This document shows positions 1 through 12,300 of a stretch of 64,000 nt of DNA, piece by piece. Origin of the DNA: Bubalus kerabau (Eukaryota; Chordata; Mammalia; Artiodactyla; Bovidae); contig NC_073628.1 in NCBI RefSeq assembly GCF_029407905.1, positions 22,597,501-22,661,500 on the forward strand, given 5' to 3'. Below the pieces are notes generated by a model that did no database searches, was not told where the DNA came from, and saw only the letters and a program-made list of their open reading frames with translations. The translations under genes and the position numbers were made by a program. Each line of letters opens with the position of its first letter. Within the stretch, counting starts at the first letter, position 1.

Positions 1-10
1 ACATTCTGCA

Positions 11-217
11 TGTGAAGTTGCTCAGTCATGTCCGACTCTTTGTGACCCCATGGACAGTAGCCTACCAGGCTCTTCTGTCCATGGGATTTTCCAGGCAATA
101 GTACTGGAGTGGATTGCCATTTCCTTCTCCAGGGGATATTTCCAACCCAGGGATTGAACCCGGGTCTCCTGCATTGTAGACAGATGCTTTACCATCTGAG
201 CCACCAGGGAAGTCCTC
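11..217 (-). repeat. Bov-tA SINE with 10-bp target-site duplication
   Basis: This is a tRNA-Glu-derived bovid SINE in reverse orientation. It is flanked by perfect repeats ACATTCTGCA at 1-10 and 218-227. Confidence 0.9.
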
Positions 218-330
218 ACATTCTGCATAAACTGATGAAAATAGGTATAATGGTTACACAGGGAAGATGGTTACACAGGGAAGTTGGCACATCTGATAAT
301 TAAGGCAGATAAGAGTTATTCACTCCAGAG

Positions 331-487
331 ACTTCCCTGGTGGTCCAGAGACTAAGACTCCATGATCCCAATGCCCAGGGGCCCAGGTTCAACCCCTGGT
401 GGGGGAACTAGATCCCATATGTAGCAACTGAAGATCTTGTGTGCCACAACTAAGACCCGGTGCAGCCAAATAAGTAAACACATCTTA
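331..487 (+). repeat. CHR-2 type SINE
   Basis: It begins ACTTCCCTGGTGGTCCAG, carries a B-box-like GGTTCAACCCCTGG and continues with the GGGAACTAGATCCCA segment typical of cetartiodactyl CHR-2 elements. Confidence 0.8.
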
Positions 488-1135
488 AAAGGAAAAGTTT
501 GCCACTCCATTTTCTTTTCGCTTGTGGGAAACAATCTTCCTCTGTACGAAGCTCCCATGGCTCATACTCTCCTGTGTGTGTGTGTGTAGGTCTGCTGTGT
601 GGGGTCATGGAAACTTAGCGTTTTTAAATGGGTGGAGTCTCAGAGATCATTTTATTTCTGACTCCTAGCTAATTCAACAACCAGAACTACAGTGTCCATT
701 GCAAATAAGTGTAATGGATGCTTCTGAATGATTGAATATTCCCTCAAGTGGGAGCTCAGCACCTCGCAGAGCAGCCTGATTAGGCTTTGCCTTCTCAGCC
801 ACACCCAAGGCTGCCGTGTAGAAACACACCTCCAACCCTCACACAACGCGGGGCTCCCTTGTCAATCGCTTCCTTCCACTGAGATTTCAAGTCACAAATC
901 ACAAACTAAGGGACTGAGTGAGACTGCATCACCTTCCTAACAAAAGGAAAACCAACACAAAATAAGAGACAATCCCCATTCATGTCAAATGTATAGCAGA
1001 AATGGGAATGTAGAAACCCACGGCTATTCTATTGAATAGAAAAAAAAAAAGTTATTAGAAAGAAATGAATCCCTAAAGTGCAACAGATAGTTGCCTATGC
1101 TTCTCCCTAAAAAGTAAAGACTTTTTTTTTCTTTC

Positions 1136-1254
1136 TTTGTTTTGGTCATGCTGTGCAGCATGTGGGATCTTAGTTCCCCCACCAGGGATCAAACTTGTGC
1201 CCCTTGCAATGGAAGCTCAGCAAAGTCTTAACCACCAGACAGCCAGGGAGGTCC
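1136..1254 (-). repeat. CHR-2 type SINE
   Basis: This is the reverse complement of the CHR-2 pattern. It ends in the complement of the conserved ACCTCCCTGGCTG head. Confidence 0.75.
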
Positions 1255-1599
1255 TGAAACAAAAGACTTTTAGATCTATAAAGACTCTCATTTAGAAAAT
1301 CCTTTCAGTTGTTCTGAATACCAGATGGGGAAGGCCATCTTTTCCGTGCTCATCTTTCGCATTATCCTAGCGCTTCTGGTTGAGTCTAAGCTCAGCACCA
1401 GAAGTACAAGGCTGATGAGCGGAGAGGGAGGGCTGGCAGCCCCACATGGGCAGTGGAACTCCGCCCTGGGTTTGCAGACACACGAGTGCTTCTCTTAACC
1501 AGGAATCGTCTCACTTCACGTGTATTTTGTGAGAAGAGTTCAAAAGTTTCATGTTTAAAGGTGGGGTGGAAGACCGCATTAAAAATAGATAATGGTGCC

Positions 1600-1808
1600 T
1601 GTGTGTGTGTCAGTCGCTCAGTTGTGTGACTTTTTGTGACTCTATGGACTGTAGCTCACCAGGCTCCTCTGACCATGGGATTTTCCAGGCAAGAATACTG
1701 GAGTGGGTAGCCACTTCCTCCTCCAGAGGATCTTCCTGACCTAGAGATTGAACCCAGGTCTCCTGAACGGTAGGCAGATTCTTTACCACCTGAGCCACCA
1801 GGAAAGCC
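1600..1808 (-). repeat. Bov-tA SINE
   Basis: Reverse-oriented bovid SINE, from the GTCAGTCGCTCAG tail through to GAGCCACCAGGAAAGCC. Confidence 0.88.
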
Positions 1809-2106
1809 TACTGTCCTCCACCCCAAATTCATGTGTTGAAACTTTGCCTGCCTCTTGCCTCACCATGTGATGGTGTGTGCAGGTGAGGCTTTGGGGAGGT
1901 AATTAGGTAATGAAGGGGGCCCCCATGGTGCGACAGTGGGATTAGAGACGCCAGGTAGAAGCCATGTCCCTCTCTCTCGGCCACGTGAGGACACCGTGAG
2001 AAGCCAGACCAGTCTGCACTTCACCAGAAGCCGACCCTGCCGGACCTTGATCTCACATTTCCCGGCCTCCAGAAATTTAAGGAAATACATTTCTGTTGTT
2101 TAAGCC

Positions 2107-2823
2107 CCCCAGTCTATGTGGTGTGCTTTTGTTTTTTTTTTAATAGCTTGTTTTAAAAAATTCTTTTATTTAATTGGAGAAGGAAATGGCACCCCACTCC
2201 AGTACTCTTACCTGGAAAATCCCATGGAAGGAGGAGCCTGGTAGGCTGCAGTCCATGGGGTCACTAAGAGTCGGACATGACTGAGCGACTTCACTTTCAC
2301 TTTTCCTTTCATGCATTGGAGAAGGTAATGGCAGCCACACTCCAGTGGTCTTGCCTGGAGAGTCCCAGGAACGGCGCAGCCTGGTGGGCTGCCGTCTATG
2401 GGGTCTTACAGAGTCGGACACGACTGAAGTGACTTAGCAGTAGCAGCAGGAGGATAATTACAACATTGTGATGGCTTTTGTCATACAGCAACATTAATCG
2501 ACCATAGATATACATGCGTCCCCTCCCTCCTGAACCCCCCCATCCCTCCAGGTTGTCAAAGAATGCTGGCTTTGGACGCCCTACCTCCTACATCAAACTC
2601 CCACTGGCTATCTATTTTCCATATGGTAATGTATATGTTTGAATGCTAGTCTCTCAAATCATCCCACCCTTTCCTCCCACTGAGTTCCAAAGTCTGTTCT
2701 GTCTGTATCTCCTTTGCTGCCCCACACGTAGGATCGCATCATCTTTCTAGATTCCCTATGTATGTGTTAATGTATGACGTTTGTCTTCCTCTTTCTGACT
2801 TGGTTCACTCTGTGTGGCATTCT
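2107..2823 (-). repeat. LINE1 3' end, split by a SINE
   Basis: It starts with a poly-T tract and contains L1 3'-end text such as the CATCTTTCTAGATTCC and TTCACTCTGTGTGGC segments. The Bov-A2 at 2176-2448 sits inside it, so the L1 is older. Confidence 0.65.
2176..2448 (+). repeat. Bov-A2/ART2A dimeric SINE, nested in L1
   Basis: Two BovA monomers in tandem, each starting with GGAGAAGG-AATGGC-type sequence and ending with the GAGTCGGACA-CGACTGA motif. It is flanked by TAATT. Confidence 0.85.
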
Positions 2824-5800
2824 GTCATAGCAGCCCGAGCCCACTGAGACATGAAGCAGGAAGGGAAATGGGGGAAGAGGGCGGTGTCTCTGACAGTGGT
2901 CTCGCTGCCCCAACCCTCCTTAGAGAGCCCGGGAGAACAAAAAAGAGAATGTTGGCCTGAGGAGGGAGCCGCACCACGGGGGAGGAGCAGTCAGCGGAGG
3001 GGAGGGAGGAGTGGGAGCCCCAAGTCTTCTCTCAGCCCGTGAGTAAAAAACGTAGAAAGATGCTGGGCTGAGTTTTGTAGGAGTCCTTCCCAAGGCTGAG
3101 AGCTGGTGCTCCCCACTGCATAGCGCAAGGCTGGGGTTTTTCTTGGTCTGTGGGTTAGCATGTCATGAGGGTCTTCAGTATACAAGCTGACTCCCTGAAG
3201 GTGGTGGAGGGTGGAATAGGGGGAGGAGCTAAGAGGATCCAACTCTTCTGTTGTTCCTTGGGGGAAACTACTGTGGCCTCTGGACCAGTCTGCAGGGTTG
3301 TCTGTTTGGTAGCAGCAAGGGCCCTGAGCTCGGAGGGTGAAGACGAGCAGGCCCATGGGGAGCCCCTTGCCCTGGACCCCACTGTAGCATCCGTGCCTGC
3401 AGTTGTGCTAAATCTGGGTCCTCTAGCTGACCTGCCCCTGTCCCCACCTCACCCCGTGCCTTGAGTCCAAGGGAAGGAGGCTGAGCCTCTCAGGGAACCA
3501 AAAGCAGAAACAAGGCTGGACACTGGCTCCTCTACCAGGATCTTGTCTGGAAAGGTACCACACATCTCCCCAGCAACACTCCAGACTTTCCACCATTGAC
3601 ATGTGTGGAGGTGGCCAGGGCTCTCCTGGGGCCTGAGCTCTGCTGGGAGCATCAACACTTTCTCAAGGGCAAAAGCCATCGCATCTCCTGGGAAGGGCTG
3701 TCAGACATCCTACCAGACCAGGACCCACGCATTCGCCTTTCCTGTCACTCATGGTCGCCTCTGATCCAGCACCTAACGTCCAGGACCTGTGCCCCCTGCA
3801 GTGAGGTGTTCACTCACAGCTCCCACTGGAAATCATAACCCTGCTGTACGTAATCGGGAATTTCAATATGCTCACGGTCTGAAGCTGGCCAAGATAAACC
3901 AAATGGGTCTGGTTTAGTATCTGGTGCCAAGTAATACACAGCTGATTAACCCAGCTCCCAGATGCGCTGGAATCATCTGGCCATTCCCAGCTTCTCCATG
4001 GACTCTTTCTCTCAGGCAGGCATCCACGGAGGGAGCCGATCTGGCCCGGCCAGGCACGAGGACGCGGAGACTGCTGGCAGTTCTGAGCAGGGTGCTGCTC
4101 CCCCGAGACAAGCCTTGGGAATGTTGACTTGCCAAACCGGACGATCAGTGTGCAGACAGCTGAGATGTACACAGAACGGGGGTGGCTTTGTTCCTCCTCG
4201 GTAGCGAGACAAAGGGAAGTGCAGAGAGGGGCAAAGGGGGAGGAGAAAGACGCACACTGTGTGCAGACGCCGTGGAAACAGCTGCCAAACGGAAGGCGTT
4301 TGCCAGGGTAACTGGTAGAGATTCCATTAGAGATCGGGTCCGGAAGAGGAAGTGGTAGAGTCTTGTTTAGGAGACCCCAGTGCTCAGCTGACTGTGATGC
4401 AAAATCCAACTCAATTCTCAAATAGTGAGAGAGGTCTAGCGATCCTGATACAATTCCTATGGTTATTCATCTTGTGCTACAGGACTGGGGTTCAAAACTA
4501 AGATGGCAAACATCAGGGAAGGACGTTAGTGAATGAAGAAATGGCAAGAGAATATTTACGCAACAGAACAAGTATTCACAGAGTGCGTATTAGGCGCTGG
4601 GGGCTGGGTACCGAGTGGACAAGCTGATTTGTCCCAGACAGGAAGGCAGACACGTAAACGGAGAACATGCATGGACCTTCAGAGGCAGAAGCTCCACGTT
4701 TTACAGATTCTGTCCCTGGGACTTGTCTTTGCCTTGGCATCTCCTCCCTAACACAGTGGTCTTAAGGACCTGCGGCTTTACCTGTTCTCGGCTACGAAAG
4801 GTAACTGTTTCTGGGCTCTACCCTAAGAGTCTGGACTTCTGTGTACAGTATGGGGAAGAAATCTGTATTTTTCTCCCAAGTTCTCCAGGTAATTCTGGTG
4901 ATGAACTGGATCTGGACCTGTCAGGTAACAGCAAGGTGGTACCAAGTACCTGAGGCATCTTGCAGCCCATGTCCTCTCGGTAAAAGGAAATGCAGTGTCT
5001 GCTCCTCTGGGAAGCTGGCCCCATGGTGCTGGGGGTCCCTCCTCTGTGCCCCTTATTTAAGCAAACACCATTATTAAAACAAAGCTTGCTAATTCGGAGT
5101 CTCAGCCGTGAGGCTCTGAATTTGGAAATGACTGGTCCATCTGACTCATCTCTCCCCTTGGTGTGTAGCCTACACGATGCACAATAAACACCTGTTGGAG
5201 GATGAGGATGTCGGGTGAATTTCATCTGTGTCTGAGCCCTGCCCACAGGAATAAAACAATGGCAGGCGACATGCACGTGGAATACCAGAAGAGATAGGCC
5301 GGGAACCACCCTCCAACCTGGGATGACAGGCACACTCCCCAAGGGCGCTGGTGGCCGCTGCCGTGACAGAACTGTAGCCTGACTCTGGCAGCGGATTTCA
5401 AAGCCTGCTCGGGCTTTCTGGGAGAGTATTGATTCCCCGCCACCACCCTGCTTTCTCAAGCCCACTGTTTCATTTTTCTAGAAGTAAATGTGAGAAATGA
5501 GAAGCATGTCATCGGGACTTGTAGGAAAATGTCTAGGATTCTCACACCCACCTTGAGATTCTGAAAAGCAAACCTGACCACTCCCTGAAATGTCACCTCC
5601 TTAATAAGGCAAGTGGGTTCCCCCAACCCCCACTGCCTGTCTTAAAGAAATGCCTATAATAAAACCACATTTTCATAGACTATAAAATAACTGAGGATGG
5701 ATTAAATCTTCTCTCATTTGAAGACATTAAGAACTACAATAGAAAAATATTTTGAAATTCTCTGTCAGTTGAAACGTTAAAAAAGAAGCAAAATGTTCTT

Positions 5801-5960
5801 TCAAACTGTTTTACTTTGTAAAGATTTTACCCTGTACTCACAGGGAAGAAGGGTGTGTGTCTGTGCGTGGGGGTGTGTGCATGTAGGGGGTGGGGGTGGG
5901 GTGGAGACCCTGGGGTGGGAGGCGCAGCGCGTGTCAACCACTCAAATTCCAAAACAGTGA
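2824..5960. other. Intergenic stretch without a recognised gene
   Basis: No spliceable coding frame or clear repeat was recognised here. Short open frames overlap on both strands without conserved motifs. An AATAAA at about 5183 (plus strand) could belong to an unseen transcript, but nothing else supports that. Confidence 0.4.
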
Positions 5961-5967
5961 CATTCTA

Positions 5968-5985
5968 CTGCCATCTCGTGGCGCC
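5968..5985 (-). promoter_or_regulatory. CTCF-type binding motif downstream of DDX25
   Basis: The minus strand reads GCCACGAGATGGCAG within this stretch, a good fit to the CTCF core (CC-A-C/G-N-AG-R-K-GGC-R-G/C). It lies about 200 bp beyond the DDX25 3' end and outside obvious repeats. Occupancy is inferred from the motif only. Confidence 0.5.
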
Positions 5986-6189
5986 CTGAGCTGTTCACAG
6001 GTGGCACGACTGACTCAGGTGCTTTATATGAACTAAATCCCACAACATCCCAGTAGCCCTGCAAAGATGTTTATCTGTGAAGAGACTGGAGTAAGAAATT
6101 ATCTCACTTTTTTATTCAAAAGAATCAACTGCTTCACATCAATTTGGTTCAAAAAAACCTCAGGTCTTAAAACTAAGGCTACCATGACA

Positions 6190-6195
6190 TTTATT
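6190..6195 (-). terminator. DDX25: DDX25 polyadenylation signal (AATAAA)
   Basis: The minus strand reads AATAAA here, about 110 nt beyond the DDX25 stop codon. A second AATAAA at 6111-6116 could serve as an alternative. The 3' UTR would be short, roughly 130-210 nt. Confidence 0.6.
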
Positions 6196-6304
6196 TTGCC
6201 ATATGTAACAGCTTCATGTTGAAAAAGGCTCAACATAAAAAATTACCTTCAAAACCTACATTCTCACATAAACCAAAATACATCTAAGTGATAAAGTTAT
6301 TTCT

Positions 6305-9300
6305 TCAATATTCAATCTTTTCAATTTCATCCATGTCTTCAGGGTCGAGTTGCTTAATACTGCTGTCTAAAAGAGCAAAAGAGAATGGAACAGTCTTATC
6401 CCAGGGCCCAAATGAAATTTCATTCCATCCAACTACATTTCTGAAGACAATGACACCTCATATGGAAATCCTCAAGATAGGAACATTCTCTAGGTTAGGT
6501 GAGGACAGGCAGGTGTCCAAACAACCAATTCACACCAACCACAACAGCATCAAATGCACCAGACAAGAGAACATGCATGTCCATATACCCTGGGGCAAAA
6601 AAAAGGCCAAAGTGCAGTGAGGGCCTGGGAAGGGGCCTGGCTGAGTTCATGGGGAGTGAAGTGGGTGTGGACATACATGGGCGGGACGTTGCTGGATGGC
6701 AACAGGGAGCACTGATCACCACAGCAACGGCAATCTTAATGGGTCTTTCTCCACACCCATCCCTGCTCTGCTATCCTAACACAGGAGTGCTTAACCACCT
6801 TCCCTGAAGGGTCCACAGTTAGTAAGCAAACCTGTTAAAATTATATTTCAAATTCCACATCTGTGCTTATGTGCACTCCCCCAGGGACAGTATTCTTTGT
6901 TTCCCACAGAGGATAAGTACCACTGTCCTAAAGGTGAAAGATAACGTTTGGAGTCCTGCAAGGGTTCCTCTTCCCCTGCTCCCCAGCCATCTTCCCAGCA
7001 GGTTATCAGAGCCTGTCTTGTTTAGATGAGGGGAAGGAGGGCTGGAGGAAAGCAGCCCGACTCAGGATTTAGGATTGCCCAAGTTGGTCGCTGGGACAAC
7101 AGGGAAGAGGAAAATGTAGACCAAAAAGAAAGCTGGGGACATAATATAATCTTCCAGGATCTCATTACTTACGGCGGTTCTTTATGATGTAAAATCTGGT
7201 TTAGATCCCAGAACGAGAAATAAGATAGAAATCTGAGCTCACATGAATCCCACTTGGTTTTTGGGTCTTTCTCTACCCCTGTCTCAGGTTAGGAGCTCTG
7301 ACACTGAAGAGTGGACAGCTCCTACTGTCTGGTTCCCGCCCCCATCCTATCACATCATGAACCCTGAACTTGAGGCCTACAACACACAGCCACTGTCAAC
7401 GTGGGCAGGTCCACAGCTCTGACTGAAGGGTGCCACTCACTGAAGTGGTCCTGGATCTTCATCAGTAGAGGCAGCTTATCCACCTCGATCATGTTGAAGG
7501 CAAGGCCCTTTTTCCCGAAGCGGCCCGTGCGCCCGATGCGGTGGAGGTAGGTCTCGTAGTCCGGCTCCTCTGCCTGGTTCACAGGGAGGTCAAAGTTCAC
7601 GACGATCGTGACCTGCTTCACATCAATCCCTGGAAGAGGAAGGACACCACAGGGCCCTGCAGCTTCCACCTCAGGACCCAGCTATCCAAGAACCACATTT
7701 GCTGAGGTAATTCTCACTTGACAGACACAGTCTAGAATCAAGCTTGCTTTGACACATATTTGTTTGTAAGTATGTATAAACTGTGGAAAATTCTTCAAGA
7801 GTTGGGAATACCAGACCACCTGATCTGCCTCTTGAGAAATTTGTATGCAGGTCAGGAAGCAACAGTTAGAACTGGACATGGAACAACAGACTGGTTCCAA
7901 ATAGGAAAAGGAGTACGTCAAGGCTGTATATTGTCACCCTGTTTATTTAACTTATATGCAGAGTACATCATGAGAAACACTGGACTGGAAGAAACACAAG
8001 CTGGAATCAAGATTGCCGGGAGAAATATCAATAACCTCAGATATGCAGATGACATCACCCTTATGGCAGAAAGTGAAGAGGAACTCAAAAGCCTCTTGAT
8101 GAAAGTGAAAGTGGAGAGTGAAAAAGTTGGCTTAAAGCTCAACATTCAGAAAACGAAGATCATGGCAACCGGTCCCACGATTTCATGGGAAATAGATGGG
8201 GAAACAGTGGAAACAGTGTCAGACTTTATTTTTCTGGGCTCCAAAATCACTGCAGACGGTGACTGCAGCCATGAAATTAAAAGACGCTTACTCCTTGGAA
8301 AGAAAGTTATGACCAACCTAGATAGCATATTGAAAAGCAGAGACATTACTTTGCCAACAAAGGTTCGTCTAGTCAAGGCTATGGTTTTTCCTGTGGTCAT
8401 GTATGGATGTGAGAGTTGGACTGTGAAGAAGGCTGAGCGCCGAAGAATTGATGCTTTTGAATTGTGGTGTTGGAGAAGACTCTTGAGAGTCCCTTGGACT
8501 GCAAGGAGATCCAACCAGTCCATTCTAAAGGAGATCAGCCCTGGGATTTCTTTGGAAGGAATGATGCTGAAGCTGAAACTCCAGTACTTTGGCCACCTCA
8601 TGCGAAGAGTTGACTCATTGGAAAAGACTCTGATGCTGGGAGGGATTGGGGGCAGGAGGAGAAGGGGAAGACAGAGGATGAGATGGCAGGATGGCATCAC
8701 TGACTCGATGGACGTGAGTCTCAGTGAACTCTGAGAGTTGGTGATAGACAGGGAGGCCTGGCGTGCTGCGATTCATGGGGTCGCAAAGAGTCGGACACGA
8801 CTGAGCAACTGATCTGATCTGATCTGATGTATGTTTACAATGCTAGGTAAGAGTGTCAGTAGAAGTGAACTCTACAGAAGTCTAACTATGTACAAAGTGT
8901 GTGTGTGTGTGTGTGTGTGTGTGGCAGGCGGTTGGGGCTCTCACTGAGCCAAAGAGCCCCTCTCTCTGCTCCCGCTGTGCTGAGTCCCCTGCAGGTTCTC
9001 TTCCCCATCAGGGCCCAGCTCTGCCCCATTCCACAGCCACTGTTCTCATCAATTTTATCCATGGCCTCAACTGTCATAATAATTTCTGGACTGGCTCCCC
9101 AGTCCCTCATGTCCTACTCCTCTAATCCTCACCATGGTTGCCACAGCGATGTCCAGAGCACTTGTGTTTAGAACCTGGCTGCCCAAACCGTACAGGATAA
9201 AGTACAAACAACTCAAGACTTCCAAGGGTTCTCCTCTTCCATCCATACCTCTCACACCTAATGTTTCCAGGAAGACTTCTGGGCTCGCCTGGGGCCTCCA

Positions 9301-12300
9301 CACCCAACACTAACACGCTGTCTGGCTCGTGATCCTTGTCCTCCCTGTACTGTGCTTTGACTCGAGCTATCTGTGCCCCCTTTCCTCTGGGGTTCTGCAG
9401 ATGCGCGGTATAGTATGGTAACCATTAGCCTCACGAGGCTATTTAAATTAATTCACATTAAAAATCCAGTTCCTCAGCCACACTAGCCACACTCCCAGTG
9501 CTCAAAAGCTACTATCTATGGCTTGGACAGCAGAGAATAGGAGATTTCTCTCAGTGCAAGCATTTCTATCGGACAGCGCCGGTCTAGAGGGTCAGAGGTG
9601 GTGTGCTCCCTAAGGGAAGGCCGTTTTTCAGGCTGCTCCTCCTCCAGGCTTAGCCCTCACGGCAGGTCCTCAGTTCTGTCGGGTGAACCAGTAATAAACT
9701 AGGAAACAGGGTTTGAGTATGTGGCATAGGCAAGGATACAATGGGGAAGTGAGGAAAGTAGGAAGACCCTTTACTTGAAAAAAAGATTTTTTCCCCAGCA
9801 GTCAATAGTTTTAAAATTAAAAACACCTCAGAGATGACCAACATCATTAGTCATTAGGGAACACAAGTAAAAAACACAAGACACCACATACATCTACTGG
9901 AAAAGTTAAGATGAAAAAGTGTCAATATCAATTACTGACAGGGATGGAGAACAACTAGAACCCTCCAGTACTGCTGGTAGAAATGCAAAATGGCATGGCT
10001 ACTCTGGAAAACAGTTCTGCAGTTGCCTCTAAAGCTAAATATACATTGACCCTATGACTGAAAAATCTTACTTCTAGGTATTTACCTAAGAGAAAAGAAA
10101 ATGTATGTCTGCATGAGCCCTATACATGAATGTTTATTACAGCTTCAGTCAAAATAGCCCTGAGCTGTAAGCAATCCAAATGTCCATCAACGGGTGAACG
10201 GATGAACTAATTTGGTACACGCATTCAATGGAATACTACTCAGCAATAAAAAGGAATGACCTATTGATACATGTAACAACACTGATGAATTCCAAAGTAT
10301 GACGTCAAGAGGAATAAATCAGACACTGAGGTTACCAATTACATGTACATGGCATTCTGGAAGAGACAAAAATACAGAAGCAGAGATCTGGCTCAGTAGT
10401 TAGTGGTCAGGGGCCATTAGTTTCAGAGACTGATTGCAAATAAGCACAGAGAAATTCTGAGGGGAGATGGAATTGTTCTGCATTTTGATTACAGTGATGG
10501 GTACATGACTACATATGTTTGTCAAAACTCACTGAACCACATCCTTAAAAAGAGTGAATTTTATCACATGTAAATGATAACCTCAATAAACCTGACTTTA
10601 AATACACACATACACACCTCGAGCGCAGACATTGGTGGTTATAAGGACTTTCTCCTTTCCGTCCCGAAACCTCTGGATGATGGAAGCTCGCTGATCCACA
10701 GTCAGCTCTCCACTCAGCAGAGACACCTGGTGGCCGTCCTGCATCATCTCCACAGTCAACCATTTAGCATTTCGACGAGTCTGCAGGAAAATCAAAGGCC
10801 AGCACCACACCCAAGTTGAAGCAGCCTCACTGTGTGTGCAGCGCTCATGTCTGCAGGGCATGGGAGCTGGGGGTACAGCGGTTGTAGAGGGGTTTTGCTC
10901 CTCCTTCCTTTCAGGCCTAGAGAGACCTGTGAATGTGGCAGGGAGTTCCCCTGCCCCCGGGCCTCTAAGGGGCACACCCTCTCAACCTGTCAGAGCTCTG
11001 CTTCTCAGCCCTGAAACAGAATAAAATGCTCCGTCCACCTCTTGTGGAGGTCAGATGACAAAATGAGGTAACCTAACAATGATGATGGGCTCAATGGTAA
11101 AGGATCCACCTGTCAATGCAAGAGAGCAGGAGATGTGGGTTTGATCCTTTGGTCAGAAAGACCCCTGGAGAAAGAAATGGCAATCCATTCCACTATTCTT
11201 GCCTGAGAAATTTCATGGATAAAGGAGCCTGGCAGGCTACAGTCCATGGGTCTCCAAAGACTGAGACGCGACTTAGTGACTGAACAACAACAACGATGAT
11301 TAAGTTGTTGTGTGTGCCAGGCACCTTGCAAAAACCTTTACTTACATCACACTCATCTACTTCCATAATGATCTGATGAAGCAGGTGTCTAAGCTCATTT
11401 GAAAACACTAAAAAATTAACCTAAAGCATAAAACCATTAAGTGCTCTACCCAGGGTTACATGGCTACTCTGCGGCAGGGCTGCACTTTCCCTTACTCTAC
11501 AGGTGTTTCCAAGGCCATCCACTGCTGGGCGGGGCTCTTCCAGGATGGGGGCAAGGAGGTATGTGGAACAGACTTTGCTCTCATGGAGCTGACAGTGTTC
11601 ACGTGGTGGTGAAAAAATACAATCCAGAACAGGAACACGAACAATGTCAGAGAGAAAAGTAAATATGAAAAGAAAAATAAAGGGCTATCAACAGCGAGTA
11701 ACTGAGTGGCTGCCTTCCTCATAGTAAGTTTGGAAACGAAGAGAACATTTTTAACCTGATAAAGGGTATCTGTGAAAACAGCCACAGTAACATCAATTTG
11801 AACGGGGACATATTAGAAGCAGTCCCTCTAAAAGAAGCATGCCTGGGGAGTTCCCTGGGGCCCTAATCCTAACTCCAGTGGTTAGGATTCTGGGCCTTCA
11901 CTGCCATGGCCCAGGTTCAATCCCTGGTCAGGGAACTGACCAAGCTGCATGGCATAACCAAAAAAGAAAAAAAATTTAAATCAACATAAAAGGAGGATGC
12001 CCTGTTTCGTGTCATACTGAAGTCCTATTTCATCACTTCAGTGTCACCCATAAAACACAAGTAATCTCTATTCAAAGTTGCTCTGAAAATTGAACGACAT
12101 CATGAATAAACAGTGTGGAACACAGTGCCCGGCTCCCTGGCTCTCACTCATCTGACTGTCCCCTGCCCCCATCTGCACGGAAGCCTGGGCATGAGGAAGG
12201 CGAGTCCCAGTGGAGCTACCTGGCAGAAGATGATGGCCTGGCCTATGGTGATGCCGCCGTAAATGTTGCAGAGAGCCTGGTACTTGTCTTTCCTGTTCCC

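Noticed and set aside
5160..5260. Possible 3' UTR end of a left-hand neighbour (AATAAA near 5183)
   Set aside because: In human the next gene on this side is CDON, but no coding sequence or other support is present in the window.
2991..5465. Open frames up to 215 codons
   Set aside because: They overlap on both strands, have no conserved motifs and no matching splice sites.
8897..8923. Dinucleotide runs as possible regulatory signals
   Set aside because: These are ordinary microsatellites; no array with spacers (CRISPR-like) exists in the window.
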